This document shows, one piece after another, positions 27,425 through 40,645 of a stretch of 64,000 bases of DNA. Within the stretch, counting starts at the first letter, position 1, and every line of letters begins with the position of its first letter. Location: assembly GCA_019096065.1 (NCBI GenBank), contig JAGUCH010000008.1, positions 2,919,001 through 2,983,000 of the forward strand, given 5' to 3'. The notes beneath the pieces were generated by a model. That model searched no databases. It saw only the letters and a program-made list of their open reading frames with translations, and was not told the DNA's origin. The DNA is from Paracyclopina nana (lineage: Eukaryota; Arthropoda; Copepoda; Cyclopoida; Cyclopettidae). A program made the translations under genes and the position numbers.

Positions 27425-28771
27425 ATGTTGCAAGCAATTGGACGCCGTTGGAACTCAACTGAAGCCTTGTCTTCAGCCTTGGCAATTGTTGGTCCCAAAG
27501 CGGTTTCGATCGCTCGTGTCATCATCCCTGACATTGATCCGGATTCTCTGTTCAAGCATGGAATTTCGGGGATTCGCGAAAATCTCTCGGCTCGAAAAAT
27601 CAACGAAAATGACCTGCTCGGTCGATCCTTGGATGTGATGCTAAAAGACTACCAATGCTGGAGGCAGACTCAGTCCTTCATGTCCAATATTACTCTTGAG
27701 AGGGAAGACATCTTGGCCAAGCTCAAGTCTGAAGATCCGGAAACAAGCGAGTTCAAAGACCTCAGGACAATGTTGGCCGATGTGAAGACAAGGTATAAAA
27801 CTAAGCAGAAAGAGCTTTGGAAGGAAGAAGAAATATTTCTGGTTCCCTACTTTTCCCTGCCAAACGAACTTGATCCTAGCACTCCTCAAGGTGAAGAGGA
27901 TGTGGAACTCCATGTCAGCTCCGTGGCCAAGCCTGGTCTCGTCACCCCTTCAATCTCTTCGCATGCAGATTGCCCTGATGTGCAATTTGATCAGAATGCT
28001 AAACTTGTATTTCTGAAAAATAGCTTAGCCATTCAAGAAATTGAATTATGCCAAGCAGCTCAAGAAGCTTTTCTTGAAGATGGCTTTTGCGACATCATTG
28101 CCAGCCCTGACATCGTCAAGTCCGTAGTGCTTGAAGGTTGTTTTCCTGGCTCATTTGGAAATCCGGATGTTGCATTTGCCCTTGAAAAGTGCAGTGATTT
28201 TAAGAGCCTGACAAGTGGCCTTGGGGCTCATTTAGTTGGGTCAGCTTCCTTTCCAGGTATGGTGACATTTTTTGTGAAAAATGTGCTGAGCAGCCAAACA
28301 GCATTGCCATTGAACTACATAACAGTGGGAAGGCAATACAGACCCCTGACTTTAGAAAAGGAGAAAACACGTTCACTTTTTTCCACGGAACAGTCAACTT
28401 GTGTTGGACTTTTATCCTTGAATGAAAATAGTGAGAGCCTTCAAAAGAGCTTTGAAAGCATACTAGAAAAGCTGAAAAGCTTTTTTGACTCCCTAAATGT
28501 GCACTACCGGCTAGTGGTCAAAAAGGCCCAAGACCTCTCATTAGCAGAAAGTCACAGAGTGGAAGCGCAAATGTGGTCTCCACTCAGCCAGAATTATAAG
28601 TGTGTTGGATCCATTTCAAAGTATGGCGATTTTGTGAGCAGAAGGCTGCTAGTGAAATACTCCTTTGATGGGCTTAAAACATCCAATTATCTGCACATGA
28701 TTGGTGGAACTGTCATCGATACCCATAAAGTTATTGGCTGTTTGCTGGAAAATAAAGCAAAGGTTGCGTGA
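27425..28771 (+). CDS. Seryl-tRNA-synthetase-like mitochondrial protein (SLIMP-type), single exon
   Basis: A 448-residue protein derived from class II seryl-tRNA synthetase. The N-terminus is basic and Ser/Thr-containing (MLQAIGRRWNST), fitting mitochondrial import. Residues about 80-150 form the long helical-hairpin arm that binds tRNA-Ser in true SerRS, and the SerRS hinge signature survives as SLPNELDP. The catalytic core is degenerate. The motif 2 region reads VGRQYRPL without the usual Arg-x-Glu context, and the motif 3 position reads MIGGTVIDTHKVIG, where active enzymes have the Gly-Thr-Ala-Leu-Ala pattern with an invariant Arg. Aminoacylation is therefore unlikely. In Drosophila, SLIMP is essential for mitochondrial function and pairs with SerRS2 (family knowledge). 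I chose the ATG at 27425; the frame is open upstream but has no earlier ATG. Confidence 0.85.
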   Translation: MLQAIGRRWNSTEALSSALAIVGPKAVSIARVIIPDIDPDSLFKHGISGIRENLSARKINENDLLGRSLDVMLKDYQCWRQTQSFMSNITLEREDILAKLKSEDPETSEFKDLRTMLADVKTRYKTKQKELWKEEEIFLVPYFSLPNELDPSTPQGEEDVELHVSSVAKPGLVTPSISSHADCPDVQFDQNAKLVFLKNSLAIQEIELCQAAQEAFLEDGFCDIIASPDIVKSVVLEGCFPGSFGNPDVAFALEKCSDFKSLTSGLGAHLVGSASFPGMVTFFVKNVLSSQTALPLNYITVGRQYRPLTLEKEKTRSLFSTEQSTCVGLLSLNENSESLQKSFESILEKLKSFFDSLNVHYRLVVKKAQDLSLAESHRVEAQMWSPLSQNYKCVGSISKYGDFVSRRLLVKYSFDGLKTSNYLHMIGGTVIDTHKVIGCLLENKAKVA

Positions 28772-28992
28772 GAGAAATAATAATGGCCTTAGAAAGGCTG
28801 TCAGTGGAGGAAAGGCTCTCCGAGTTAGTATAGCTGTAAGCTGACTTGCTGCGTGCTGTTGCTTCAAATCGACTGACACATTTTCATACTAGAACAGATG
28901 TTCAGCTTTTGCCACATAGCTACCTCATTTGCACCACCCTCATAACATTCACAAGCACTATCTTTAACCGAGGAAACGGTGATAATTCTATC

Positions 28993-31168
28993 ATGAACTT
29001 GTAAGTTTCTATTCTTGAAATTCCTAGATAATACTCAATTTTTGCTTTATTTTAAAGGGGAGAGTATCGCGATGACCCATCCAGCTCAGGGTCAAGTTTG
29101 CCCAAGAGATCTATGGTGAGGTCTGCCAGTGCTGGCTTTAGTGGCACTTCCTATGACAGGTGGTCGTATGAGCAATCAGCGCGAGCTGGAGCTGGAGCAC
29201 ACGACACTCCACTCAATAAGCTCCAATACAAATTCTGGGTGACCAAGTCCAAAGTGGTACGGAAATTGGGAAAAGACGAGGACGAATGCGTCGTGGCCTC
29301 TGACAATGAGCTCGATGTCAAACTTGAGCTGTACAACTCAATCAACCAGACTACAAAGGACCTACAGCGAATCCTAGATCAATATAATGACAGGCTGTGC
29401 AGTAAGCAATTGTTCATAAAAATTCATTCAAATTCGGTATGCATTTTTGGCAGATTTGGCCTTTGAGGAAAATTCCATGGGACGATTCTTGAAGGACTTT
29501 GGCAAATTGGACAAGACCAGGGCTGGCAAGATCATGGTGGCTTCAGGCAAAGCCATGTCCTACTCCAGCCAACAAAGGCTAGCTTTAAGGCCTGCCATTT
29601 TAAGGCTGGCTGAAGAGGTGGACACCTTCAGGTTTAGGGCCATCGAAGACACCTCCATGACAGTGTCATCGATGGAGAAGGTGCGAACCGAGTATCGAGG
29701 TGCACTCATGTGGATGAAGAACGTGTCAACTGAGCTGGATCCGGATACCTACAAGCAGTTGGAGAAATTCAGAAAGGTCCAGGGCCACGTGAAGTTCAGC
29801 AAGCAAAAGTTCGACCGACTCAAAGTGGATTGTGTGCAGAAGATTGACCTTCTGGCTGCTGCCAGGTGCAACATGTACTCCCACGCACTTGTCATGTACC
29901 AAGATGCTTTGATTAACTTTTGCGAAAAAGTGGCTCGCACGTTCACTCACGTGGAGCAATCCTTCAAGGGATACCAGCCATATGAATTCCAGTACATCAA
30001 GGAGTTGGCTGATCCTGGCAGAATGTTTTCTGATCCTGATAAAAAGTCAAGGAGGAGAGAGAAGGCTGCCAAGAAAAGCACAGTTGGTGAAGATGGCCAA
30101 AAAGCCGAGGGCAAACAGGATGAGTAATGCAATATTAGCTTTTGGGCTTTCTAATTCTTGGACTTTTACTAGTGATTTTGGTGTCTTTAGGAAATACTTT
30201 TTCGATTTGGACGACTCGCCAGGAAAAGACACAGAAGTGGGCATGGATGCACTTGAGCTGGCTCAACAATCAGAAGCCAGCCTCAACAATTTGCTCGAGC
30301 TTGAAGACAAAGATGACGAGATTTTACTTCAGTGGGAGGAAAAGCAAGCAGCGAAAGCCACCACAAATCAAGGTAATGGTACATGGAAAAGAAAAATTGC
30401 ATAAATTCATTTCTTTTCCAACTAGGAAAAACTGCAAAGCAACCTCAGAGCGGACTTGATCTCATGGGAGGCCTAAGCAAAAGTGACGCAGAATCAAGTG
30501 GACTTCTCGACGATCTTTTGGGTCTAGATGCCAATAGCTCGCCAACCAAGGACTCTTCAGACCCCGGAGACTCTCCAGCCAGATTTGCCGCTCAGTGGAA
30601 CAAGCTATTCGGCAAAGAGCCATCCAACATCGACGACTCCAGCGTTCCTGATCTCAGACTGGACACTCTTGGCCAGGACGATGACGAATTTGGCTCATTC
30701 TTTTCAGCTGCCAAAGCTGAAAAGTCCGAGGACAAACCTAGTAGCGCAATTCTGCCGTCACAACTATTTGACCTGGACCAAAGCCTATTTTCGCTCCAGA
30801 CCACCAGACAAGGTATTGGCGTGTGCAAAAATCCCAGTTTGCCTGCTGCTCTCCAGACTGATCCTGTTCCAGGTCCCCATGATCTGTTGAGCGATTTCCC
30901 AATGCCAAGTCCCGCGAGACCGAGCTCTGTGCAAAAGCAGCTAGACTTGCTGCAGCAAAAAGAGGAAGAGTCGCGGGCCTTGGACATGCTCAGCGAACTC
31001 CAGATTGATCCAGGCGCACAACAGCCCAAAGCTCAGGCCAAATTAACAAGTGGCAAGCAGTCTGAAATGTCACAATGGTTCAGCCTTTTTGCTGATTTGG
31101 ACCCGCTAGCAAATCCGGATGCCATTGGGAAATCCACCAAAGAATCTGACCCCAATTGTTATTCATAA
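28993..31168 (+). CDS. ICA1: Islet cell autoantigen 1 homolog (ICA69), AH/BAR domain protein
   Basis: A 648-residue peripheral membrane protein that senses curvature on Golgi and immature secretory vesicles and acts with PICK1 and Rab2 in dense-core vesicle trafficking (family knowledge). Exons: 28993-29000 (only ATG AAC TT), 29058-29401, 29454-30123, 30191-30372 and 30426-31168. The arfaptin-homology domain spans roughly residues 50-300, with the recognisable stretches KTRAGKIMVASGKA, TEYRGALMWMK and FKGYQPYEF. The C-terminal ICA69 region is acidic and Ser-rich and ends in the signature LFADLDPLANPDAIGK. Introns are 52-67 bp. The 8-nt first coding exon is tiny but fits exactly (MN, then L across the junction). 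The gene ends about 80 bp from the convergent pyrophosphatase gene. Confidence 0.9.
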
Positions 31169-31247
31169 ATGCATTCCAAATTGAATTTGCCTTTCCAGGG
31201 CTTTATTCCGATACAGTCAATTGACTTAGTAGTTGAACGATTCACAC

Positions 31248-32283
31248 TTACAGTTTGACATAGTGCCATTTATCCACGGAGTCCTGCAACTCGTGGGCAT
31301 CACCTTGCGCAGCGTTAGCTTCCACAGCTGCAGTAGCGTCATCTTGGCCGATCTTAGAGCTACATTCGAATTGAGAGCATACTCGACTCACTCCATCGGG
31401 ACCTTCAGCCTTGCTCATCAGGGCTTTCCATTGCTCATTCAGAGTCTTCACAACGTCAAGCGCAAAGTCACGGTTCTTGGGCTTGGCATCAAATGCAAAC
31501 TCGTTGGCGGGCTTGCCATCGGGCATCTTGTAGATTTTGAACCACTCCACCGTGGCAGCGAGGAGACCAGGCATATGAGTCTCAATATCATCGATGTCAT
31601 TGAGCTTGGACGCCATCTCATCTTCAACATCAATGGCAAGCACTTTCCAATCGGTTTCACCTTCGTCAATGAGTGCTAGTGTACCCAAGACCTTGACCTT
31701 GATGACAGCACCCCTCTTGTGGACTTTGGTGCCGATTTCACAAACGTCAACGGGATCACCGTCACCCTTGCAGTTGGTGTTGGGGTCAACATGCTCAGGA
31801 TCCTCCCAGGTCTGGGGCAAGGCTCCATAATTCCAGATGTATCCTTTATGAGGGAAACAGTTGGCCACGAAACGCAGCTTGCCCTTTTTCACGTCCTGCT
31901 TGATGGGGTTGAATTTCTCTTTCAAATTGATCTCCATTTTGGCATTGGTCCACCGTGGAACTTCAACGACCATATTGAAAACGTTGCTTCCTTCGGCATC
32001 ACTGAAAAGGTGAACGTTGACCTACATACCATGGAAAAAGCGAAAAAAAGGCTTACGTTAGGGGAATGTCATGCATGGGAGAGATGATTTCGTTGTTTGC
32101 ATTCTTGAAAAACAGCCTGAAGTCCTCGTTGTAGAGGCTTCCTCGGGGCAAGACGGTGTAATTGGCAGCCATGTTTCGCTTGAGAGGGCACAAAATTGGA
32201 GACTTGAGAGCTAGCAAGCCTCGAAGGTTCTGACACCGAGAAGGAGACAGTTGCAAAGTCCGCGTGGCAAGCACCTTTAACAT
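31248..32283 (-). CDS. Inorganic pyrophosphatase (family I), two exons
   Basis: Hydrolyses pyrophosphate to phosphate with Mg2+, pulling biosynthetic reactions forward. Exons are 32057-32283 and 31248-32001 (55-bp intron), giving 326 residues. The catalytic acidic cluster DGDPVDVCEIG is present, as are the family stretches VEVPRWTNAKMEI and GYIWNYGALPQTWEDP. The first 37 residues look like a mitochondrial presequence (basic, with Leu and Ser, almost no acidic residues), followed by a second in-frame Met (MAANYTVLPRG) where cytosolic enzymes begin. One gene may therefore supply both compartments. The acceptor was set at the CAG before 32001 because an earlier AG breaks the frame. An AATAAA on this strand lies near 31201-31206, just after the stop. 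Confidence 0.93.
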
Positions 32284-32666
32284 ATTTTGCCGGCGCGGCT
32301 GAGAAACGAAAACTAAGTCGCGCTACAAATTTCGCCCATTCAATTTAACGAGTTTTTTTTATCCTGCAGCAGTCCGAGTTGATTTGTAGACAAAAATAAA
32401 TAAAACTAGACTTTGCTTTAGTTTACATAACACAACAGTGAAACTAGATTGCTTAAGTTGTGTCATTGACATTTCACGTTTTGCCTCACATTTTCCAGCT
32501 CAATTCATTTATGACGGTTTAGGTGCTCTGAAACACTTGCATGAAGGCAGATAAAGCCAGATATGGCCTTACATACCACATAAGCCCTCAACGTTGTAAA
32601 AGTTTGAATATGTTTTATGGAAAAAGATAAGATGTTTCATTTATAAAAAGATTGCTCCGTATTTAT
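32284..32666. other. Short intergenic region upstream of pyrophosphatase
   Basis: 383 bp between the pyrophosphatase start and the 3' end of the fusion gene, both on the minus strand. It must hold the pyrophosphatase promoter. No recognisable element was seen. Confidence 0.4.
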
Positions 32667-35062
<2,396 letters not shown>

Positions 35063-36070
35063 ATGTCCGCAATTGCAAAGTTGGTTGGTGAAGTGGCTCA
35101 AATGAAGCCTGAAGTGTCCAGAAAAGTTGCTGCCATGGTGGGTGCAGTCGTTGGGGATGCTGCCAGCTTGTCTTTGGAGTGGATCTATGATCAAGCAAAG
35201 GTGTCTGAGATTGTTGGAAGTGAAGATCCCTCTTTTTGGCGTGACAGTCATTGTCCATTTTTCAAGCTGCCAAACGGCCATTACAGCTGTTATGCAGATG
35301 AGGCTGTGCAATCTTTGCATGTCATGGCTGAAAATGGTGGCAAATTCGATGAGAAGAAACTCTGCGAGCACTATTGTCATCATTTTGGTGACCCTGAGAG
35401 CTCCTATCAAGTAGCTTTGTCCAAGAGGAAGAACAAGCAGTACCCAATTGAAGGACCTTGGATTCAGGGCACTCTCATCAGCATGATGGACAGGTATAAG
35501 GCTGGAATGGTCCCTCCGGGCCCAGAAGATGCTCATGACCACGATGGGCTATGCACAGCCCTTCCCCTGATCCTTCAGCAGGGCTCCAACCTTGACTTTG
35601 AGGAGCTAAAGAAAGCCTTCAAAATTGTCACCATTGAAGATACAGCAATTGATCATCACTTTGCTGAAGCCTACCTGATCAGTCAATTTCTCGAAAAGAG
35701 CGAGGATCCCGTTGAGCTCACCAGAGCTAAATTCAGTGACAACAAGATGATCAGCGATGAAATATCTGCCGTCCAAGAGGGCGTTGCCGTTGGAGAAAGC
35801 ACCAAAGATCTGACCAAAAAGTTTGGCATGGCTTGTCCCTTGCCAGGAAGCTTTCAGTCATCCCTTGTGTCAATCATGAAAGCAGAGTCATTTTCGGGAG
35901 GAATTAAGGAGACCATTTTGTCTGGAGGAGATTGCTGCTCAAGATCTAATCTAGTTGGGGCATGCCTTGGAGCCAAGTATGGCATCGAAGGAATCCCTTT
36001 GGAATGGATCGAGAAGGTTGATGGCGTGGAGAGCATTATTGGTGATGCAATCAAATGTTTCAAAAATTAA
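35063..36070 (+). CDS. J1-crystallin / selenoprotein-J-like ADP-ribosylglycohydrolase family protein
   Basis: A 335-residue intronless protein of the ADP-ribosylglycohydrolase fold, closest by eye to the jellyfish J1-crystallin and selenoprotein J branch. The Gly-Asp-Ala box GAVVGDA is at about 27-33, EGPWIQGT lies in the middle, and the C-terminal signature GGDCCSRSNLVGACLGAKYG is followed by GIPLEWI. Canonical hydrolases have Asp-Thr-Asp-Thr after the two glycines, binding Mg2+; here it reads Asp-Cys-Cys-Ser from residue 290, so the usual metal site is altered. Substrate and activity are unknown. The start is the ATG at 35063. Its stop codon overlaps the stop codon of the convergent sulfatase gene. 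No in-frame TGA suggests selenocysteine. Confidence 0.85.
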   Translation: MSAIAKLVGEVAQMKPEVSRKVAAMVGAVVGDAASLSLEWIYDQAKVSEIVGSEDPSFWRDSHCPFFKLPNGHYSCYADEAVQSLHVMAENGGKFDEKKLCEHYCHHFGDPESSYQVALSKRKNKQYPIEGPWIQGTLISMMDRYKAGMVPPGPEDAHDHDGLCTALPLILQQGSNLDFEELKKAFKIVTIEDTAIDHHFAEAYLISQFLEKSEDPVELTRAKFSDNKMISDEISAVQEGVAVGESTKDLTKKFGMACPLPGSFQSSLVSIMKAESFSGGIKETILSGGDCCSRSNLVGACLGAKYGIEGIPLEWIEKVDGVESIIGDAIKCFKN

Positions 36071-38002
36071 ATGTTACAGCAGCCCGTTTTCCAATGTCCG
36101 TTTGAGTCTAGCACTTGTGCGCTTGTGCAAGTCCCTGATGTGGAGAATGAAAACACACCCGTGGCGTAATCACTGATTTTTGCTTGCAAATCGCTTATGA
36201 CCGACTCATATTCGGAATTGTTGGCAAGATTGTTGGTCTCCTCCGGATCATCTGAAATCACAAATAAACCGCACTGATTTACTGTAGACATCTCTGATAT
36301 ACCTGCAATGTTGAACAAGTACAAAGTTGTGTTCTCCCCTGTCACTTCAGTGTCATCTGCGTTGTACCAGCCGGTTAAATCTCCCGGATTGCCCACTATG
36401 ATTTTATACTGGTCCTCCCTGTAGGCGGCTGAAGTTACACTGCCTTTCTTGTTGGTGACAATGTTGTGCAAAATGCTAGTTCCTGCAGATTGGGAAAATC
36501 AGTTGCTTTTGTCGGTCATCTTTTTAAAAGTATCTACTTGTACAAGAGCCCGAGAGAAGAGTTTCCCACTGATCCATTCCATCAACTTCTAGGGTTTCTG
36601 TGCTTCCTGCCAACCGCAGTAGAGTTGTATAAAAGTCAGTGACGTGAAACAAGCTGAAAATTCATTAATCACTCCTGAGCTTTCTACGCAAAAATGCAAA
36701 GTACCATCCGTTTTCAGAACCTGGAGAGATTAACCCGTCAAACAAGGGGGAGTACATAAAAGCAGGGACTTTGAGGCCACCCTCAAACCATGAATTTTTC
36801 CCACCCCTTAATGGCAAGTTGTTGGCCCCGCCCCTCATGGGTTGCCCTCCATTATCAGAGGCAAAAATAATTATGGAATTGTCAATCATGTTGTTGGCCT
36901 CCAGGGCAGCCTTAATTTGTGCAACGGTGTCATCAATGGCACTGACCATGGCTAAATAAGGAGCAATTACTAGATTGCAGCTTTCTGCGGTGTGTGATTT
37001 GCGCTATAGTACCTAAAGCTTTCTTTCTCGCACCCGTCAATCCATTGCCCTTGTACAGGTCCAAATGTTCTTGGGGGGCTTGAAGTGGGCTGTGGATATT
37101 TTGCAGGGCCACATACAAAAATAAAGGGTCTTCCGGGTTATGGCTAGTTATGATCTCCTCAGCAGAGTTGCCATATAGCACCTGGCAAAAAAGAGAAAGC
37201 ATTTTAATAGCCAAACGTCAATCATGCGCTATTCTTTTAGATACTGAGGAATATGTCCCATTGTTGGCCAAGTCGATGCCATCATTGTAGTGCAAGTCAT
37301 ATGCTGATGGGCCTTCATCAGTGAGGTAAGTGTAGTGATCAGTGCCTGAATGCCAAATGCCTCTGAATGTATCAAATCCACGATTTTGTGGCAGATACGA
37401 AGCGTTGCAAGCTCCCAAATGCCACCTTTTAATTAATTTTAGTACTACTATTTTCCTAGTGTGCATTTTAAGACAATTGTTACTTTCCAACCATGTGAGT
37501 TGAATATCCCAAATTGGCCTTCAGCTTTTCTGCTATGGTGGCAAATTGGGACTCCAAGCCAGATTTTTTCGCCCATCCCAGAGCTCCTCCCTGTAAGAGT
37601 GTAAGAAGAGGCTTGGAATCGGATTAGAATCTTGGCGTGGTAAGCTCAATACTCACATTGAACCCATTGTGTATTGGGTAAAGACCAGTCAATAGAGCAG
37701 CTCTGGAGGGTGAGCAACTCGGTTGAACGTAAAATTGGCTCAATTTTACGCCCGAATCGACCAAACTTTGCATTGTGGGCGAAATCACGTCGGGGTTGTT
37801 CCAAGAGATATCATTGTAGCCTATTTTAAAACATTCCTTTTAAAAAGCCGTAGTGATCTTTGTCATCTTGATTTTCACCTAAATCATCAGCCAAGATGAA
37901 AATGATATGAGGTTTTGACTCCCCAGGGGCCCATGTAGCATTTGCCACACTTGATAAAAGTGACAGGATTAATATCACAAGAGTTGATGCTTGCGACGAC
38001 AT
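36067..38002 (-). CDS. Secreted or lysosomal arylsulfatase (arylsulfatase B-like), nine exons
   Basis: Hydrolyses sulfate esters, probably of glycosaminoglycans or glycolipids. Exons: 37879-38002, 37657-37820, 37484-37590, 37245-37425, 37013-37181, 36705-36951, 36538-36653, 36303-36482 and 36067-36251, giving 490 residues with a continuous frame. A signal peptide covers about residues 1-23. The metal-binding start FILADDLGYND is at 36-45. C77 in CSPSR is the Cys converted to formylglycine, followed by AALLTG. GKWHLG and FASDNGG are further active-site motifs. The gene carries eight short introns (48-80 bp). The exon 6/7 junction (36705/36653) is the least certain, since two donors are possible. 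The last codons abut the glycohydrolase gene on the other strand. Confidence 0.92.
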
Positions 38003-40645
38003 GATGACAATAGCCCACACTAGTGAATCGAGAAAAATGACTAAGAGCCTTTATAAAGCAAGTGTGCATGATTGGCTATTTAAGGCACACATATGTTGTC
38101 ATTAGTACAAAGCAAAAGCAAAAACGATGGCCATTTTTTACTAGACAATAATTACTACAGTGTCTGTAATACTATCTTGCTATCCTGCCTAGCGTAGCAG
38201 TGTACTATTAGTACTAAAAAGTAGCATGTGATGTTGGGTGGAGTCGACATATCCTACACATTACATGAAATGAAAGCCATGACCTCAAAAATGCAGGCTT
38301 TTGTGAAGCCATGAGAAGAGCCTGGATACTACTACAAAAAGCATTTTTCTATACTTGTAAATAATTACATATAAATGCCACAAGTGGAAAGCAATCTTCA
38401 TTAACAAGAGGGATTTATGCACAGATGCTACTAAAAGGAGAGTATATGTAGTGTTCTATAATAGCTCGCAAAAACTGGGAATAGCCTGGCTGGTTATATC
38501 TAATCACTGGTCCCCATGGATGGCCCTTTGATACTGTGTAGGAATCTCTGGACGCAGTTAATCTGATTGAGTCCATGTGACTCATTCACATGCTCTCGCA
38601 AAAACCAAATTACTCTGCAACCAGACGAGAAGAGCAACATCCATACATGTATCGACCATTGAATGGGGTTTAAATGGTGATGGAATATTGTTGACAATTT
38701 TGGTATCGCGTGGCAAATCCAAGGAGGAAAGGAATCAGTTTTCCTGTCCTGCTGGCGTGGGATCATTAGTCAACGCGTACCATCACCTTCCACTTCAACA
38801 TTCGCTATTGCCAGTTAGCCCAAAATGGCGGCCAAATATTGAAGAGAGGAGAACTGTAATAAAGTACGGGACACTGGCAAAAGCACCGATATCATAAACG
38901 AGATCAGCCCAAAGTGTATATAGGCAATTTGCGGCCAATCCATAGATTTGCTCTTTATATGAAATTTTCAATAGTGAAGCAGCCATGGATCGTCCGGTTT
39001 TAGCTTTCTGATGTTAGCCTTTCATGCAAAGCGTTCAGTAAGCATTATAAGGGGGACAATTGCTGCGAATAATCAATTTCTCCGCGCCACTACATGTCAG
39101 CAATTTGCCCTTTGAGATAAACCCTCCATGTCTGGGAATCAAATTCCCAGTGTGTAAAAAGAAAACCCTTCCACCCTCGATCCCTTTAACTTTTCAGCTC
39201 AAATAAACCTGCCAAGGCAAGAAGAGAAGCACTTGAGAGAAATCAGTGTCAAAAGTTGTCTGATATCAGCCTGACATGGCAAGCTACAAAATTCATTCCT
39301 TGAAGGAGTTTTCTGCCAATTGACTGGCGTTTCCTCTTTTCTGCTTCCATATCAGCTTTCAATCCAATTCAAGGCTAGCCATTATTAAGGCTTCTTTTGC
39401 CTCTGCATAAAAATATGGCAGTCAAAATAAGTTTCGGATGGGGTCATCTCGATGGCAGGCTAATAAGGTTTGTTTCTTGTTTTCCACCGGGATGTGGAAA
39501 TATCGCATATCTCCGGTGCACGCTGTGTGTTGTTGCCAAAGCTTAATCTGAGATTGGCTCCGCTTTTTCCCTTGTATACGCAAGCTATATGTAGTGAAGC
39601 TCGGGTTGGACGCGGCGACTACGTAGCAGTAGTACGTCTACATGAATCGCGCCAAGAAGAGTTTGAGAGAGCAGCAGTGGCAGCTCATGACTCAGTCTGC
39701 GTCTAGCTGCGATGGTTTCGGTCCAGAAATACATTAATACTGCTGTGTAGCTATCCAAGAAATATTGTTCCCTCGTCCACTGGATACAACGCCATAAAAA
39801 GGTTCGTGGTATTTTATCATTTTATTGCCACAGCCAATAGTTATTACAACCATAGCAATATGCTACATAGTATGATGTCGAAGAAGAAAAATAGCCTAAT
39901 TACAGAAATTCTGTTTTGATGATTTTGATGAACGCTAAGAAAAGGTTTCACTTTCAGGCTTTGATTTTTAGCTCTCTTTTTATGTTGGGTTGAGAAGGAT
40001 TGATGAGGGCTTGCTTTCGTGGGTGTGACAAATTGCCCCTTTTCAGAACATTTCCCTCACTTTAAAGCAACCTGCTGCTGCTGCTGTCTAGAAATAGGGT
40101 GGAATTTTTCATCAAAATGCCTCTTCAAATGGTCTTCAATCTTGGACCTGGAAGGCAGGTCAGGCTCAACAATTTATTGGGAATCAGGTCAAAAAATCCA
40201 CTTCTCTGTCCATACTTTTTATGTTTATAGCAGTATATGTGTGCTACATTCTCGACAAATTGAATAGGTCATCAGGGAGCCTTAGAAAGTTGTTCACAAA
40301 AGGCAGAAAAGAAAGATCTCCTTGGGAATCTCACCCTAATAGAATACAAATGCGAATATAATGCAAAGAAAAAAATAGCACACAATGACATAGTATATAT
40401 AGCTGGGATAGTATGTTCTTTTTGGCTTAATATTTTGTTAGCATTTCCCATTTTGTTTGATTTACTTTCGAGTCAGTAAAAGTCTTAAAACTAGTCCCAA
40501 GGGAACACCTCAGTCTTTTGATGTTTTCCTCCAAAGCCTTGGCGCGCAATGAAATCAATGACTTTTCTCTTTTTTTCTAGCGCGGACAAAAATCCCAATG
40601 ACGAAGCATAAATCATGTTGAATTGACTGCAAAATCATACGTAGC
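38003..40645. other. Gene-less stretch between sulfatase and the second Beat gene
   Basis: 2.6 kb containing the promoters of the two flanking divergent genes. No coding region, tRNA or transposon terminus was seen. Confidence 0.45.
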
